Assembly: GCA_023488905.1 (NCBI GenBank)
Contig: JAMDCQ010000012.1
Span: 104,635 to 168,634 of the forward strand
Direction: 5' to 3'
Source: Candidatus Bathyarchaeota archaeon
GTDB lineage: Archaea > Thermoproteota > Bathyarchaeia > Bathyarchaeales > Bathycorpusculaceae
Length of the DNA: 64,000 nt
Shown here: positions 8,202 through 16,178 of the stretch, piece after piece
Layout: each line of letters opens with the position of its first letter
Numbering within the stretch: the stretch's first letter is position 1
Notes under the pieces: generated by a model
Told to the model about the DNA's origin: nothing
What the model saw: only the letters and a program-made list of their open reading frames with translations
Databases searched by the model: none
Position numbers and translations under genes: made by a program

Positions 8202-8402
8202 TTATTTTTTCTTTTCTTCTGTTTTCGGTTTTGAGCCAATTTCTACTACTTGGATGCTGATTTGATATTTTTTGCCGCCGGCCACCATTTTGCCTGTTCC
8301 ATAGTAGCCTCTGCTTCCGGTTTTGAAGTCTTTTTTGTCGATGATGAAGTTCTGTTTATCACCGTTTAGTTGGATGGTTGCCATGTTTGGTTGCTCACTC
8401 AT
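8202..8402 (-). CDS. Small conserved hypothetical protein
   Basis: 66 residues, soluble, beta-rich with a Lys/Glu tail. The pattern MATIQLNGDKQNFIIDKKDF followed by GSRGYYGTGKM suggests a small all-beta fold. I cannot name the family. It is convergent with the cyclophilin gene, 22 bases apart. Confidence 0.6.
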   Translation of the reverse strand: MSEQPNMATIQLNGDKQNFIIDKKDFKTGSRGYYGTGKMVAGGKKYQISIQVVEIGSKPKTEEKKK

Positions 8403-8476
8403 CTATAAGTCACCTGCCTCTGTGTATTATCACTGTGGCATTTCACCTTTTCGCTCACACAGCCCTCGTAAAATCG

Positions 8477-8959
8477 CTATTTGCGTTTCCACATAAACCG
8501 CAAATCCATTGCCAACATGAACAGAAAAGGCAAAGCCAAATAGAACCCAGCGAAAGCCACGTTGCCAAACAATGCAGTGAAGGGGCCTGAGAGCAGGCTG
8601 GGATTAGCTAAATCCAGCCCCGCTTCGCTTAACAGACCCAGCAGAGCGGAACCTGCCAAAGTTAAGCCTAAACTGACTAAGAACTGAATGGATAGCCGTC
8701 GTTCTTTTCCAAACATAAGTGATGCTGCAAACGCGGAGAGGACAAACATCCAAGCGAACCCGCAGATAAACGCCGTCAAATTTGAGCTGGAAGTTAGCCA
8801 TAACGCGATAAGCGGTGCTGAGCCACTTAATGAGGCGGCGACTGTGGCTACTGCGGTTTGGGTGAAGATTTGGTAGCTAACCATCAACGCCCAAGCGATG
8901 ATTAGGTATGCTGTGGTTAAGACGATTGGTCTCTTTACCAGACTGGACACCCACGTCAA
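8477..8959 (-). CDS. Multi-pass membrane protein
   Basis: About 160 residues with four or five hydrophobic helices and a basic WKRK end. The open frame extends upstream to 9133, but that extension lies in a dispersed repeat (8985-9173) and reads like non-coding sequence. I therefore place the start at TTG 8959 or GTG 8950. No family recognised. Repeat insertion may have replaced the original upstream region. Confidence 0.55.
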   Translation of the reverse strand: MTWVSSLVKRPIVLTTAYLIIAWALMVSYQIFTQTAVATVAASLSGSAPLIALWLTSSSNLTAFICGFAWMFVLSAFAASLMFGKERRLSIQFLVSLGLTLAGSALLGLLSEAGLDLANPSLLSGPFTALFGNVAFAGFYLALPFLFMLAMDLRFMWKRK

Positions 8960-8984
8960 TACTGTTTTGCTTCGTTGCTTAACT

Positions 8985-9173
8985 GTTTTTTCTAGAAGTA
9001 GTTGTTGCAGGGGAACCCCTATACACAACAACAACCAGTGGTTTGTGTGGACGACTGCGTTTTGGGTTCGGACGCTGGTTTGGTTTGTGGGGTGGTTGTG
9101 GTTGATTCCGCAAGCAGAACCGTCTGTATGCACTTGCTCTTGATCTTTTGTTGCTCTATCGAGACCCCCCTCC
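8985..9173. repeat. Dispersed intergenic repeat, CAACAACAACC family, copy 1
   Basis: Starts with TTTTTTCTAGAAGTAGTTG and a strong hairpin: GTTGTTGCAGGGG pairs with CCCCT...CAACAAC. It ends with TGATTCCGCAAGCAGAAC and CCCCCCTCCCCCTATGAAGC. Related copies are at 9201-9324, 22886-23060, 26870-27020 and 34222-34520. Confidence 0.65.
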
Positions 9174-9200
9174 CCCTATGAAGCAGATTATTTTTTGTTT

Positions 9201-9324
9201 TAGAAGTTGCTGTGGACCCCTCTTATTTCAACAACAACCAACAGGTTGTGCAGAAACGCCCGTTTTAGCCTCTGATTGAGAGTTATGCTGCTACTGGTTG
9301 CATCTACATTCCGCAAGCAGAAAA
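9201..9324. repeat. Dispersed intergenic repeat, CAACAACAACC family, copy 2
   Basis: Contains GTGGACCCCTCTTATTTCA, GCAGAAACGCC, TTTTAGC(C/G)TCTGATTG and ATTCCGCAAGCAGAA in the same order as the inverted copy at 26870-27020. It lies directly beside copy 1 in the same orientation. Confidence 0.65.
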
Positions 9325-9380
9325 AAACTTTCGACCTACCGATAAGTGAAGGCAATTGTATCGTCGCCAGAAGCAGATAA

Positions 9381-10538
9381 CTATCGCCTGTATTTCTTTA
9401 AGTAAACCAAGAGACCTATGACAACAACGGCTATTACCACAACAACAATTGAGACTATATATAATGTTGTTTCATCGTCCTTAACCGTAGATTCAAAGGC
9501 AAGTTTAATTAAACCAACAGTATAGTTTAAATTGCCTGTAACAACATAACCTCCATCATCAGTTACTGTCACATCATGAAGCTCCATACCGAGCGGAAAA
9601 TTCCATTGCAAGTTTCCAGACGCATCAGTTTTAATCAATTCATTATCTTCAGCTGCTAGAAAACCTTCATCACCAGTTTGCAAAACCGACACAAAAGAAT
9701 AACCTTCATAGGATTGTCTCCATTGTTCATTCCCAGAAGAATCAGTCTTAACTAGCCAAGCATTACTTCCATCACCGCCAGCAAGAATGTATCCTCCATC
9801 AATGGTTTGTGCAAATGACTGCGAATAATTCGGCAGATCTGAAACATTATAATATTGATTCTCAAGTAAGTTACCCAAGGGGTCCATTATTGCTAGCCAA
9901 AAGGCGCTGTTCCACCATATACCGGTTAACGCGAAGCCACCCTCATCTGTCTGCATCGCCCCATAGACAAACAAATCAGACGTTCCTTGGCTTAAGGTCT
10001 TATTCCAAAGCTCAAGACCGTTTTTATCAGTCCTAATAAGAAGCGTATCCATGTGGTTAAGATTATTTCTCAACCAACCTGCTAATAGAAAGCCCCCATC
10101 ATTTGTTTGAGCCGTAATAGTGTAACTTAACGATACTCCGTACGTTCTATTCCATTGTATGTTTCCATCTGTATCCAGCTTTAAAAGCCAGCCTCCGTAA
10201 CCACTTAAAACGTATCCTGAGTCATTAGTTTGTAGTAACGTAGTCGCTGTGTAAAGCTCAGTGCTAAAAGTTTTGGTCAATTGGACTTCACCTAGGCTGT
10301 TTGTTTTTATAAAAATCGGAGAGTATTCATTAAATCCGTGTATGGAGTTTATGGCTGTATTTCCAACCATGGCGTATCCACCATCGATAGTTTGAATGAC
10401 ACTATAACCGGTGAGCGGACCATAGGTTTTAGTCCATTGTATGGATGGAATTTCTAAATTAGCCGTAACAAAGGGTGCGTTTAAAAATATCATCGAGGTC
10501 ATTAAAGTAACTATACTCAAAGCGATTGAGCGAACCAT
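9381..10538 (-). CDS. Secreted repeat beta-propeller protein with C-terminal membrane anchor
   Basis: 385 residues. The signal peptide (about 1-26) is followed by seven or so repeats of the form T(D/N)DGGYxxxGN ... LIKTDSxGNxxWNxxY, a blade type common in archaeal surface proteins. One transmembrane helix (about 355-377) ends in KKYRR. It is probably anchored outside the cell membrane and could bind ligand or partner proteins; no catalytic residues are seen. The repeat motif differs from that of the 614-3064 propeller. It lies downstream of the beta-helix gene on the same strand with a gap of about 90 bases. Confidence 0.8.
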   Translation of the reverse strand: MVRSIALSIVTLMTSMIFLNAPFVTANLEIPSIQWTKTYGPLTGYSVIQTIDGGYAMVGNTAINSIHGFNEYSPIFIKTNSLGEVQLTKTFSTELYTATTLLQTNDSGYVLSGYGGWLLKLDTDGNIQWNRTYGVSLSYTITAQTNDGGFLLAGWLRNNLNHMDTLLIRTDKNGLELWNKTLSQGTSDLFVYGAMQTDEGGFALTGIWWNSAFWLAIMDPLGNLLENQYYNVSDLPNYSQSFAQTIDGGYILAGGDGSNAWLVKTDSSGNEQWRQSYEGYSFVSVLQTGDEGFLAAEDNELIKTDASGNLQWNFPLGMELHDVTVTDDGGYVVTGNLNYTVGLIKLAFESTVKDDETTLYIVSIVVVVIAVVVIGLLVYLKKYRR

Positions 10539-10626
10539 TTCTACCGCTTTGTACAGGGGGTATTCACTTATTTATTCTTTATAAAAAAAAGAAAAAGGGG
10601 TACGTTGATAGAAACTCAGTAAACCA

Positions 10627-11508
10627 CTAAAAGCTTTTTGTCAGGATATCGGTTTCCGCGTTGCTGGGCGTAATTGGTGTACCTATGCCTGTAGTTGCTA
10701 GCATAAAACCTTTTTCGGTAACACTGTCGTTGGGTGGCGAGCCGCTGAATGTTGAGAATTGGTTGAACCAAATAGCTTTGTTTGTCGAGACATCTACGCC
10801 TATTCCGCTTGATGGACCACTTACTGTCAAATGGGCTTGTACGAACTTAACTTCACCGTTTAGAACTCTAAGCCCTGTCCCACCCTGACTTCCCATCCAA
10901 ATGTTGGCCTTAATACGGGAGCTATACGGTTTAATGGTCGTGGAGGTAACATCGTTCCTGTAGGGGTCGTTGCTTATTTGAATGCCGCCTATTTGGATAC
11001 CTACAGCGTCATTTGTATTTGCAAGACTTATACCGACATCATCTATTGTTGTAAAGCCAGCGCTGTCTCCTGGATAAGTTTCCGGGGTGTCTGGATTAGG
11101 GCCAGTAGTGGTGAAAACTATACCCTTTGTTACGTTCTCCATGCGAATGTGTTTTATGCAGTTGGTTTCGCTCCACAAACCATAGTAACTACGTAGATGA
11201 ATTCCGACAGCACAATTCTTAATCGTAACGTTTCTGATTTGAGCACCCACAACATTTTGTAGCAAAATTCCGGTTACTCCTTGATTTTGACCGTCTATCA
11301 CCAAGTTTTCGATGACGGGGGATTTAGAATATGGGTCGGGATAGAGCCAGTTGGATTGAACTTTTACTACGGGATTTGCAGAACTGCTGGTAGCATATAT
11401 TCTGTATTTCTTGCTATCTGCTCCACACAAGTAGTCGGTGTTGTCATTTAAGTTCATTACTAGACTTTGGCTTAGGGGGGTATCTTGATTTATTAGTGTC
11501 ATTGTCAT
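10627..11508 (-). CDS. Right-handed parallel beta-helix protein
   Basis: 293 residues without an obvious signal peptide. Rungs such as SPVIENLVIDGQNQGVTGIL, LLQNVVGAQIRNVTIKNC and HIRMENVTKGIVF mark a pectate-lyase-like beta-helix. It is a paralogue of the C-terminal half of the neighbouring gene (11524-13265): both share VIENLVIDG, IRNVTIKNC and TTIDDVGISL. Such proteins act as polysaccharide-binding or tail/spike proteins. It is 15 bases after the upstream gene, so co-transcribed. A second ATG two codons in has the better ribosome site (GGATGAC). Confidence 0.75.
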   Translation of the reverse strand: MTMTLINQDTPLSQSLVMNLNDNTDYLCGADSKKYRIYATSSSANPVVKVQSNWLYPDPYSKSPVIENLVIDGQNQGVTGILLQNVVGAQIRNVTIKNCAVGIHLRSYYGLWSETNCIKHIRMENVTKGIVFTTTGPNPDTPETYPGDSAGFTTIDDVGISLANTNDAVGIQIGGIQISNDPYRNDVTSTTIKPYSSRIKANIWMGSQGGTGLRVLNGEVKFVQAHLTVSGPSSGIGVDVSTNKAIWFNQFSTFSGSPPNDSVTEKGFMLATTGIGTPITPSNAETDILTKSF

Positions 11509-11523
11509 CCAAATCCATTAGGT

Positions 11524-13265
11524 CTATGGTGGGAGAACGGTAATGCCGTCGGGTTCGAGTGTACCATAATTCATCAATCGTTTGTCTGAGTCTAGTCCTA
11601 GTGCTGTTAGCAGAAAACTTTGGTTGTCATAAACGGTTGCTCCTGAGCTTATATACACCCCGTAGCCACTGTAAGCCTCAGCTTCTTCTACTTCAAGATT
11701 GACTAAGCAGAACTTCAGTTGACCATTCACTACCATGCCTTTACCGCTAGTTGACCCTAACCAAACAGTTGCCTTAATGAATGCGCTGTACAGGTTTGCA
11801 TATGGGTCACCGACTTTTATGCCAACAGAGTTCGAATCACCAGTTAGACTAATGCCTACATCGTCTATTGTTGTGTATGAGAAGTCTTTGTTGGTGCTTG
11901 TGCCTGTGAATAGTATTCCTGTTTTGACGTTTATCATTCTTATGTGTTCGAAGCGGTTTGCGTGTGACCAGTTGCTGCCTGTAATACGAACTTCTATGCC
12001 TACATCGCAGTTTTTGATGGTCACGTTTCTAATAAGACAGTTGTATACGTTTTCGAGAAGTATGCCTGTTGTGCCGCCTGTTTCTAAGCCGTCTATTACT
12101 AGGTTCTCAATTACTGCACTGCGGTCTAGATTGTTTGGAAAGTTTGACTCGACCTGCATTATGACGCTGGCGCTACTGTAGTTAACTGTGGTTTGTTTGC
12201 TTCCGTCGCCCGCATAACGCCCATCAAAAGGCACGACAATTGTTGAAGCTGCTGCCTCAGTGCCCCAGCTTGTATGAGTTGGTTCAGGACTAACATATTT
12301 CCCTACGCACAGAGCGTCGAAAGATGGGTTACGCTCAGTTACCCACTCCGGTGCAGAAATTCCGATGTATCCAGATGAGCGTGTGCTATCTGAAGCGCTC
12401 AAAGTATCGAGCAAGACACCTGCTGAGTTTGCAGTTGCCACTGAAATTGAGCTACCATACAACAAACATTCAGCTTGGAACTCACCTGTCGGATATGCTA
12501 GGGAATTGCTGTCTAATCCTGTAACAATACCTGCAACTGATTCGCAAAGCTGATTATACTGATAACCGCTTCTGGGAGGTACATACATGTAGGCGTTTGA
12601 AGGCCAATAGTGTTCTGAAGCAGTTTCGTTGCCGTCGGCTCGTAATAATACTAAAAAGTCGTCGTCGCTATAGTTACGCTTTAATTTTATTCTCAGTCTG
12701 AAGTTGCTGAATGTGGCGCCTTTATACCACATGGTATCGAAGTAACTGCCGGTACGCCCCGTTTTAAAATGTAAAGCATATGATCCCTCTGGTGAAGATG
12801 AGCTATATTCCCACTTTGCGCTCGTTACTTGAGAGCCGTCCGCCCAGTTGGCGTTGCGACTGTTTTCCCATGGTCAAAGAAATCCCAGGTATTAGCTCCA
12901 TTGCTAAGGGTAGAAGCATTTGTATTGCCATAATAAACGTAAATATTTGTGCTCGAGCTAGACGGAATGCTATCGACTTCTACCCAGAATACTGCATTGT
13001 TTTGGTCTGATTTATAGTCGAGCCAATAATCCAGCAATGTTGAGCCATCGCTTGAAGTAAATCTGACATCGCTGAAGTCAGTTTTGCAATGGCTATTACA
13101 GTAAACTTTTCCAAATGTTGTGTTGCCAATTGTCTCTGTTCCATCTGAGCCTGCGCCATAGTAAACTTTTATGCCGATTTGATAGTTACTAACACTACCC
13201 GCCGTGCTTCCTGTGATTGTGTGGCTTTTTCTATAGTTCCATCCTTGACTAAACAAATCTACCAT
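11524..13265 (-). pseudogene. DUF2341 plus beta-helix protein split by a frameshift
   Basis: Two open frames read as one protein. The first (13265-12825) has a DUF2341 domain: GWNYRKSHTITGS, YWLDYKSDQNNAVFWVEVD and IYVYYGN, ending NTWDFFDH. The second (down to 11524) continues NANWADGSQVTSAKWEYSSS, then a jelly-roll-like stretch and a beta-helix similar to 10627-11508. The frame changes between about 12875 and 12828, near GGGAAAAC. Only there are both frames open, so one base has been gained or lost. The joined product would be about 580 residues. Whether this is a mutation, a consensus error or programmed slippage is unknown; no classic slippery heptamer is in frame. Confidence 0.75.
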
Positions 13266-13438
13266 GTCTTTGCCTCCTTTATTGTTTTAATGATTTTTGA
13301 GAGTCGTGCGGAAGCGTAAAGAAATCCCGTTCTTTGCCGCGTGAATTCCGTTGGACTTAAAGCAGAAGTTGCTCCCAGTTCAAAAAATGAGAGTACATTC
13401 TGCTTGCTTTTTTGGTTTTTTTGTTGCTTGTTTTTCAT
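13259..13438 (-). CDS. Small basic hypothetical protein
   Basis: 59 residues from ATG 13438 (MKNKQQKNQKSKQNVLSFF...). A longer TTG start at 13537 is possible but overlaps the upstream gene. The stop codon overlaps the start of the DUF2341 gene (ATGGTAG), the arrangement of a tightly coupled operon. No family recognised. Confidence 0.5.
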   Translation of the reverse strand: MKNKQQKNQKSKQNVLSFFELGATSALSPTEFTRQRTGFLYASARLSKIIKTIKEAKTW

Positions 13439-13515
13439 AGTTGTCACTTCGTGACTGATTTTTCGATAATTTCTAAAAAGAGGGGTTTTACTTGATTGAC
13501 TGATTTTCTTAGCTA

Positions 13516-13689
13516 TTATTTTCGTCGCTTTTTCCAAAGTTTAGCCAAAACGCTTGGCTGTTGTTTCTTCCTTTCTTGAAGTGGGTTTTCCAGCGCTATT
13601 TCTTCGACATGCCGCTTGAGCAGTATGTATGTTCGTTTTAAGCAACCCATAAGTGTCACATCGTTTAGCTTCGGCTTTATGCAGTTCAT
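13516..13689 (-). CDS. Small basic hypothetical protein
   Basis: 57 residues (MNCIKPKLNDVTLMGCLK ... KLWKKRRK), strongly basic at the C-terminus. It begins 9 bases after the stop of the gene at 13699-13923. The compact spacing with neighbours and codon use like theirs support a real gene. Function unknown. Confidence 0.45.
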   Translation of the reverse strand: MNCIKPKLNDVTLMGCLKRTYILLKRHVEEIALENPLQERKKQQPSVLAKLWKKRRK

Positions 13690-13698
13690 GATAGTTGC

Positions 13699-13923
13699 TT
13701 ATTTTTGTTGGAGGCTTCCTTTGCCTTTGGGGTCAAGCAGTACTTCGCCTTTTTCTATGTCTGGCACAAGGCAAACTTCAATAGGTTCTTTTAGTTGGTC
13801 TAAGATTTCTGATTGGGTTGCTGTGGAAATTGTTTCTCCTTTTTGTTTGTCATAGTAGGTTGAGTGTTGTATGATGCGGCGGATTTTCCGTTGCAGTAGT
13901 TTGTTTGTTGATCGTTTGTGCAA
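13699..13923 (-). CDS. Small hypothetical protein, first gene of the cassette
   Basis: 74 residues with a TTG start preceded by GAGGGG 6 bases upstream. It has a basic N-terminal half and an acidic PDIEKGEVLLDPKGKG stretch. First of a run of minus-strand genes (13923 down to 10627) with almost no spacing. No family recognised. Confidence 0.5.
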   Translation of the reverse strand: MHKRSTNKLLQRKIRRIIQHSTYYDKQKGETISTATQSEILDQLKEPIEVCLVPDIEKGEVLLDPKGKGSLQQK

Positions 13924-14171
13924 AATATCCCCTCAGCGCCACTCTAGGCGGCGAAAGTTTGGCGTTCACATCAACATGGGCTTAGGTGCTCCATGGCTGA
14001 CGTGTCGGCAACTGCATTATAATAACTTGCTAGAATTTAAGGAATTTTCATAATGAATAAGCATTATATTGTAATAATTACAGAATAATGCTTTTACAGT
14101 GCAGTAATCTATGTTTTTCGGGAAATACTTTTTTAAAAGAATAGAAAGGCTACAAATGCGGGAAGGGTGGT

Positions 14172-14250
14172 TGGTGCGGTCGCCGGGATTTGAACCCGGG
14201 ATCATTAGCTTGGAAGGCTAAAGTCCTAAACCAGACTAGACGACGGCCGC
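14172..14250 (-). tRNA. tRNA-Gly (UCC)
   Basis: Anticodon stem TTAGC/GCTAA with loop CTTCCAA gives UCC. T arm CCGGG/CCCGG with TTCAAAT; D stem GTCT/GGAC. CCA is encoded (14174-14172). The acceptor stem GCGGCCG/CGACCGC contains one C:A mismatch (pair 5:68). No intron. Confidence 0.92.
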
Positions 14251-14418
14251 ACATATCTTGCTGAATAGGCTTTTTTCATGGCCCAGTTGACCACGCAATA
14301 CCCTTTCAGTAGTCAGATTGATGCCTTGAGTTTTTAATAAATCTTTCAGAGAGTCTAAGGCTTCAATCTTACAGTGGATAAATTGGGGCTCATGAGTAAT
14401 TGCATGTTGATCGCACAT
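14236..14418 (-). CDS. Doubtful small protein overlapping the tRNA-Gly 5' end
   Basis: 60 residues (MCDQHAITHEPQFIHCKIE...). The composition looks protein-like, but its last five codons lie inside the tRNA gene. It could be the leftover of a gene cut off at the tRNA, or chance. Confidence 0.25.
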   Translation of the reverse strand: MCDQHAITHEPQFIHCKIEALDSLKDLLKTQGINLTTERVLRGQLGHEKSLFSKICAAVV

Positions 14419-14471
14419 TATTTTAGTTGTTTAGCAAGTAAGCAAAGTTTTCTATCGGTTACTCTAATTAA

Positions 14472-14491
14472 TCAACACTTCACAGTGTTGA
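14472..14491. promoter_or_regulatory. Perfect 8-bp inverted repeat upstream of the cupin gene
   Basis: TCAACACT-TCAC-AGTGTTGA, about 100 bases before the cupin start. It could be an operator or a hairpin; there is no T-run after it on the plus strand, so a terminator is less likely. Confidence 0.4.
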
Positions 14492-14593
14492 ATGCTCTCA
14501 AAGGTTAATGTTGTCTGTCTACAGTCACAATCTCTTATGAGGTAGTTAATTCATTTTTATGATAACCTGTACTAGCTGGCAAGGGGTGATTGT

Positions 14594-14890
14594 ATGAATA
14601 ACATGGACCCTTTGATGACTGCTTCTAATGTTTATAAGCTGTTAAACGAGAATAAAGTGCGTGTTTTAGAGGTTACTTTTAAGCCAAATGATGTAGCAAA
14701 AATGCATCATCATCCTTACTATGTGGTGTATGCTTTGAGTGGTAGGAAGATGAGATTAACTTCTGAGGGGAAAACGCAAGAAATTGAGTTAAAGTCAGGG
14801 CAGGTGCTGTTTCTAGATGCTCAGGATCATGAAGCTGAGAACATTGGACATACTACTTTGGACTTGTTAGTTATGGAATTAAAACAATAG
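14594..14890 (+). CDS. Small cupin-domain protein
   Basis: 98 residues, one cupin_2 barrel. Metal-site residues are visible in KMHHHPYYVVYALSG (His cluster) and the second motif LFLDAQDHEAENIG. ATG 14594 follows AGGGGTGA. Such proteins bind a metal and act as small isomerases, dioxygenases or ligand sensors; the substrate cannot be told here. A likely TATA element (TTTTTATGATAA) is about 40 bases upstream. Confidence 0.85.
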   Translation: MNNMDPLMTASNVYKLLNENKVRVLEVTFKPNDVAKMHHHPYYVVYALSGRKMRLTSEGKTQEIELKSGQVLFLDAQDHEAENIGHTTLDLLVMELKQ

Positions 14891-14913
14891 CGGATTAGTT
14901 CTGCATTATCAAC

Positions 14914-14940
14914 TTCGACACTAAAACCGCTTTTGCTGAG
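14914..14940. repeat. Short dispersed repeat, copy 2
   Basis: TTCGACACTAAAA, CC, then GCTTTTGCTGAG; matches 6332-6357. It lies between the cupin gene and a small zinc-ribbon gene. Confidence 0.5.
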
Positions 14941-14950
14941 CACGTTTGGT

Positions 14951-15076
14951 TTATCTGGTTTTTTTAAAAATAAGATGACATTTGCTGCAACTGTACCCTT
15001 CTATGCTGAAGTAATGGTTCTCCAGAACTTTTGAAGGCTTCTCTACTTCTTCGCCGCAGATAGGACACGCAGCCAT
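14951..15076 (-). CDS. Tiny zinc-ribbon protein
   Basis: 41 residues (MAACPICGEEVEKPS ... YSCSKCHLIFKKTR). Two C-x2-C knuckles spaced 26 residues apart form a zinc ribbon. It is preceded by GGCGGGG. Convergent with the cupin gene. Probably binds nucleic acid or protein; no partner is evident. Confidence 0.55.
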   Translation of the reverse strand: MAACPICGEEVEKPSKVLENHYFSIEGYSCSKCHLIFKKTR

Positions 15077-15357
15077 TTACCCCGCCAACTCTAGAGTTGG
15101 ATGAACCTTGCCTCGATAAGAACCTATTTGACATTTAATCTGCAAAAGCCACGAATAAACGCTGAACTGGTTTGCCCTGTTTGCTAACATAAACCTGTCT
15201 ATCTTGTCTCTCAATACTTTACAGTAGAATGGGTGGAATTTCTTATATCCTCAATTTCGATTGGAAACCTCAGGCAAAGTTGGCGATTTTATTGCTTGGG
15301 AGATTCGGGTTCAAAAATGGAATACTATATCTAAGTCCAAGCACAACTTCATTAAAC

Positions 15358-15663
15358 ATGAGTTCAGACAAAGACCTGCATAAAATCTCCGCCAGCCGCA
15401 TGAAAATCTTAACCAAAGACGCCAAACAAATGGTCAACGGACCCTACTACTGCCCCAAATGCCGCAAAGAAGTCCTCCAAATGTATGTGGACACCAAAAA
15501 CAAGAAAGCTTATGCCGTCTGCAAGTGTGGCTTAGAATGGGAACTGGTATATGCACCTGTCTTTCAGGGCGTAGACTACTACAATAAGTTCCGTGATGCT
15601 TGGAAGAAGCAGAGTTACGGCATAATAAAACAGAAGCCTGCCTCCTCTGAGAAGCCAAGTTAA
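15358..15663 (+). CDS. Elf1-like zinc-ribbon protein
   Basis: 101 residues from ATG 15358 (MSSDKDLHKISASRM). A zinc ribbon CPKC...CKCG is followed by VDYYNKFRDAWKK, the layout of the Elf1-type transcription elongation factors found in archaea. An upstream start at 15229 would add residues that do not fit the family. A TATA-like ACTATATC lies about 34 bases upstream. The family call is moderate. Confidence 0.65.
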   Translation: MSSDKDLHKISASRMKILTKDAKQMVNGPYYCPKCRKEVLQMYVDTKNKKAYAVCKCGLEWELVYAPVFQGVDYYNKFRDAWKKQSYGIIKQKPASSEKPS

Positions 15664-15676
15664 GCTGGGCAACAAT

Positions 15677-16111
15677 TTGAGCGAGGAAAAACTGGATTTT
15701 ACCCGCCGATTTCTGGTTTCAGCCAACTTGGGACTGTTGGCATGGGTGCTGCTTGCTGCCTTAACTGTCGGGTTCTACAATCAGCTGTATGGTTGGCTAT
15801 ACCTTGCTTTTTTGGCCTTTATAATATACGTTATTTTGCGGCGGCTTGGCTGCAGTAGCTGCTACAACTGTAAATCGTGCACAAGCGGGTTTGGCAGGTT
15901 AGCAGGGGTTTTCTTCGGCAAAGGAAACCTCAAAAAGGGAAGCGTGGGCAACAGGATTGGGCTGGTTGTTTTTCTCTATGCTGTTTTGATGCCAATTCCA
16001 GCAGTGTTGGGGATTCTTTCGGTTTTGGCGGCTTTTTCGTATGTTGAAGTGGCAGTTTTGGTGTGTCTTGTGGCTGTTTCATGCGTTAGCTTGACTACTT
16101 GGTCGCGTTGA
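15677..16111 (+). CDS. Membrane protein with a central Cys cluster
   Basis: 144 residues, TTG start 14 bases after the zinc-ribbon gene. Two transmembrane helices, then a loop CSSCYNCKSC, then two further helices. The CxxCxxCxxC loop could hold a metal or cluster. No family recognised. Probably co-transcribed with the Elf1-like gene. Confidence 0.6.
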   Translation: MSEEKLDFTRRFLVSANLGLLAWVLLAALTVGFYNQLYGWLYLAFLAFIIYVILRRLGCSSCYNCKSCTSGFGRLAGVFFGKGNLKKGSVGNRIGLVVFLYAVLMPIPAVLGILSVLAAFSYVEVAVLVCLVAVSCVSLTTWSR

Positions 16112-16178
16112 ACAGTTCCCCAAAAACTTGGGTTTGGGAGAACTTTTAAACCCTAGAGGCTTCATCATAGAAGGCAAG

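Noticed and set aside
9381..14172. A provirus with attachment sites at tRNA-Gly
   Set aside because: I found no repeat of the tRNA 3' end on the far side and no integrase; kept only as a possibility in the findings.
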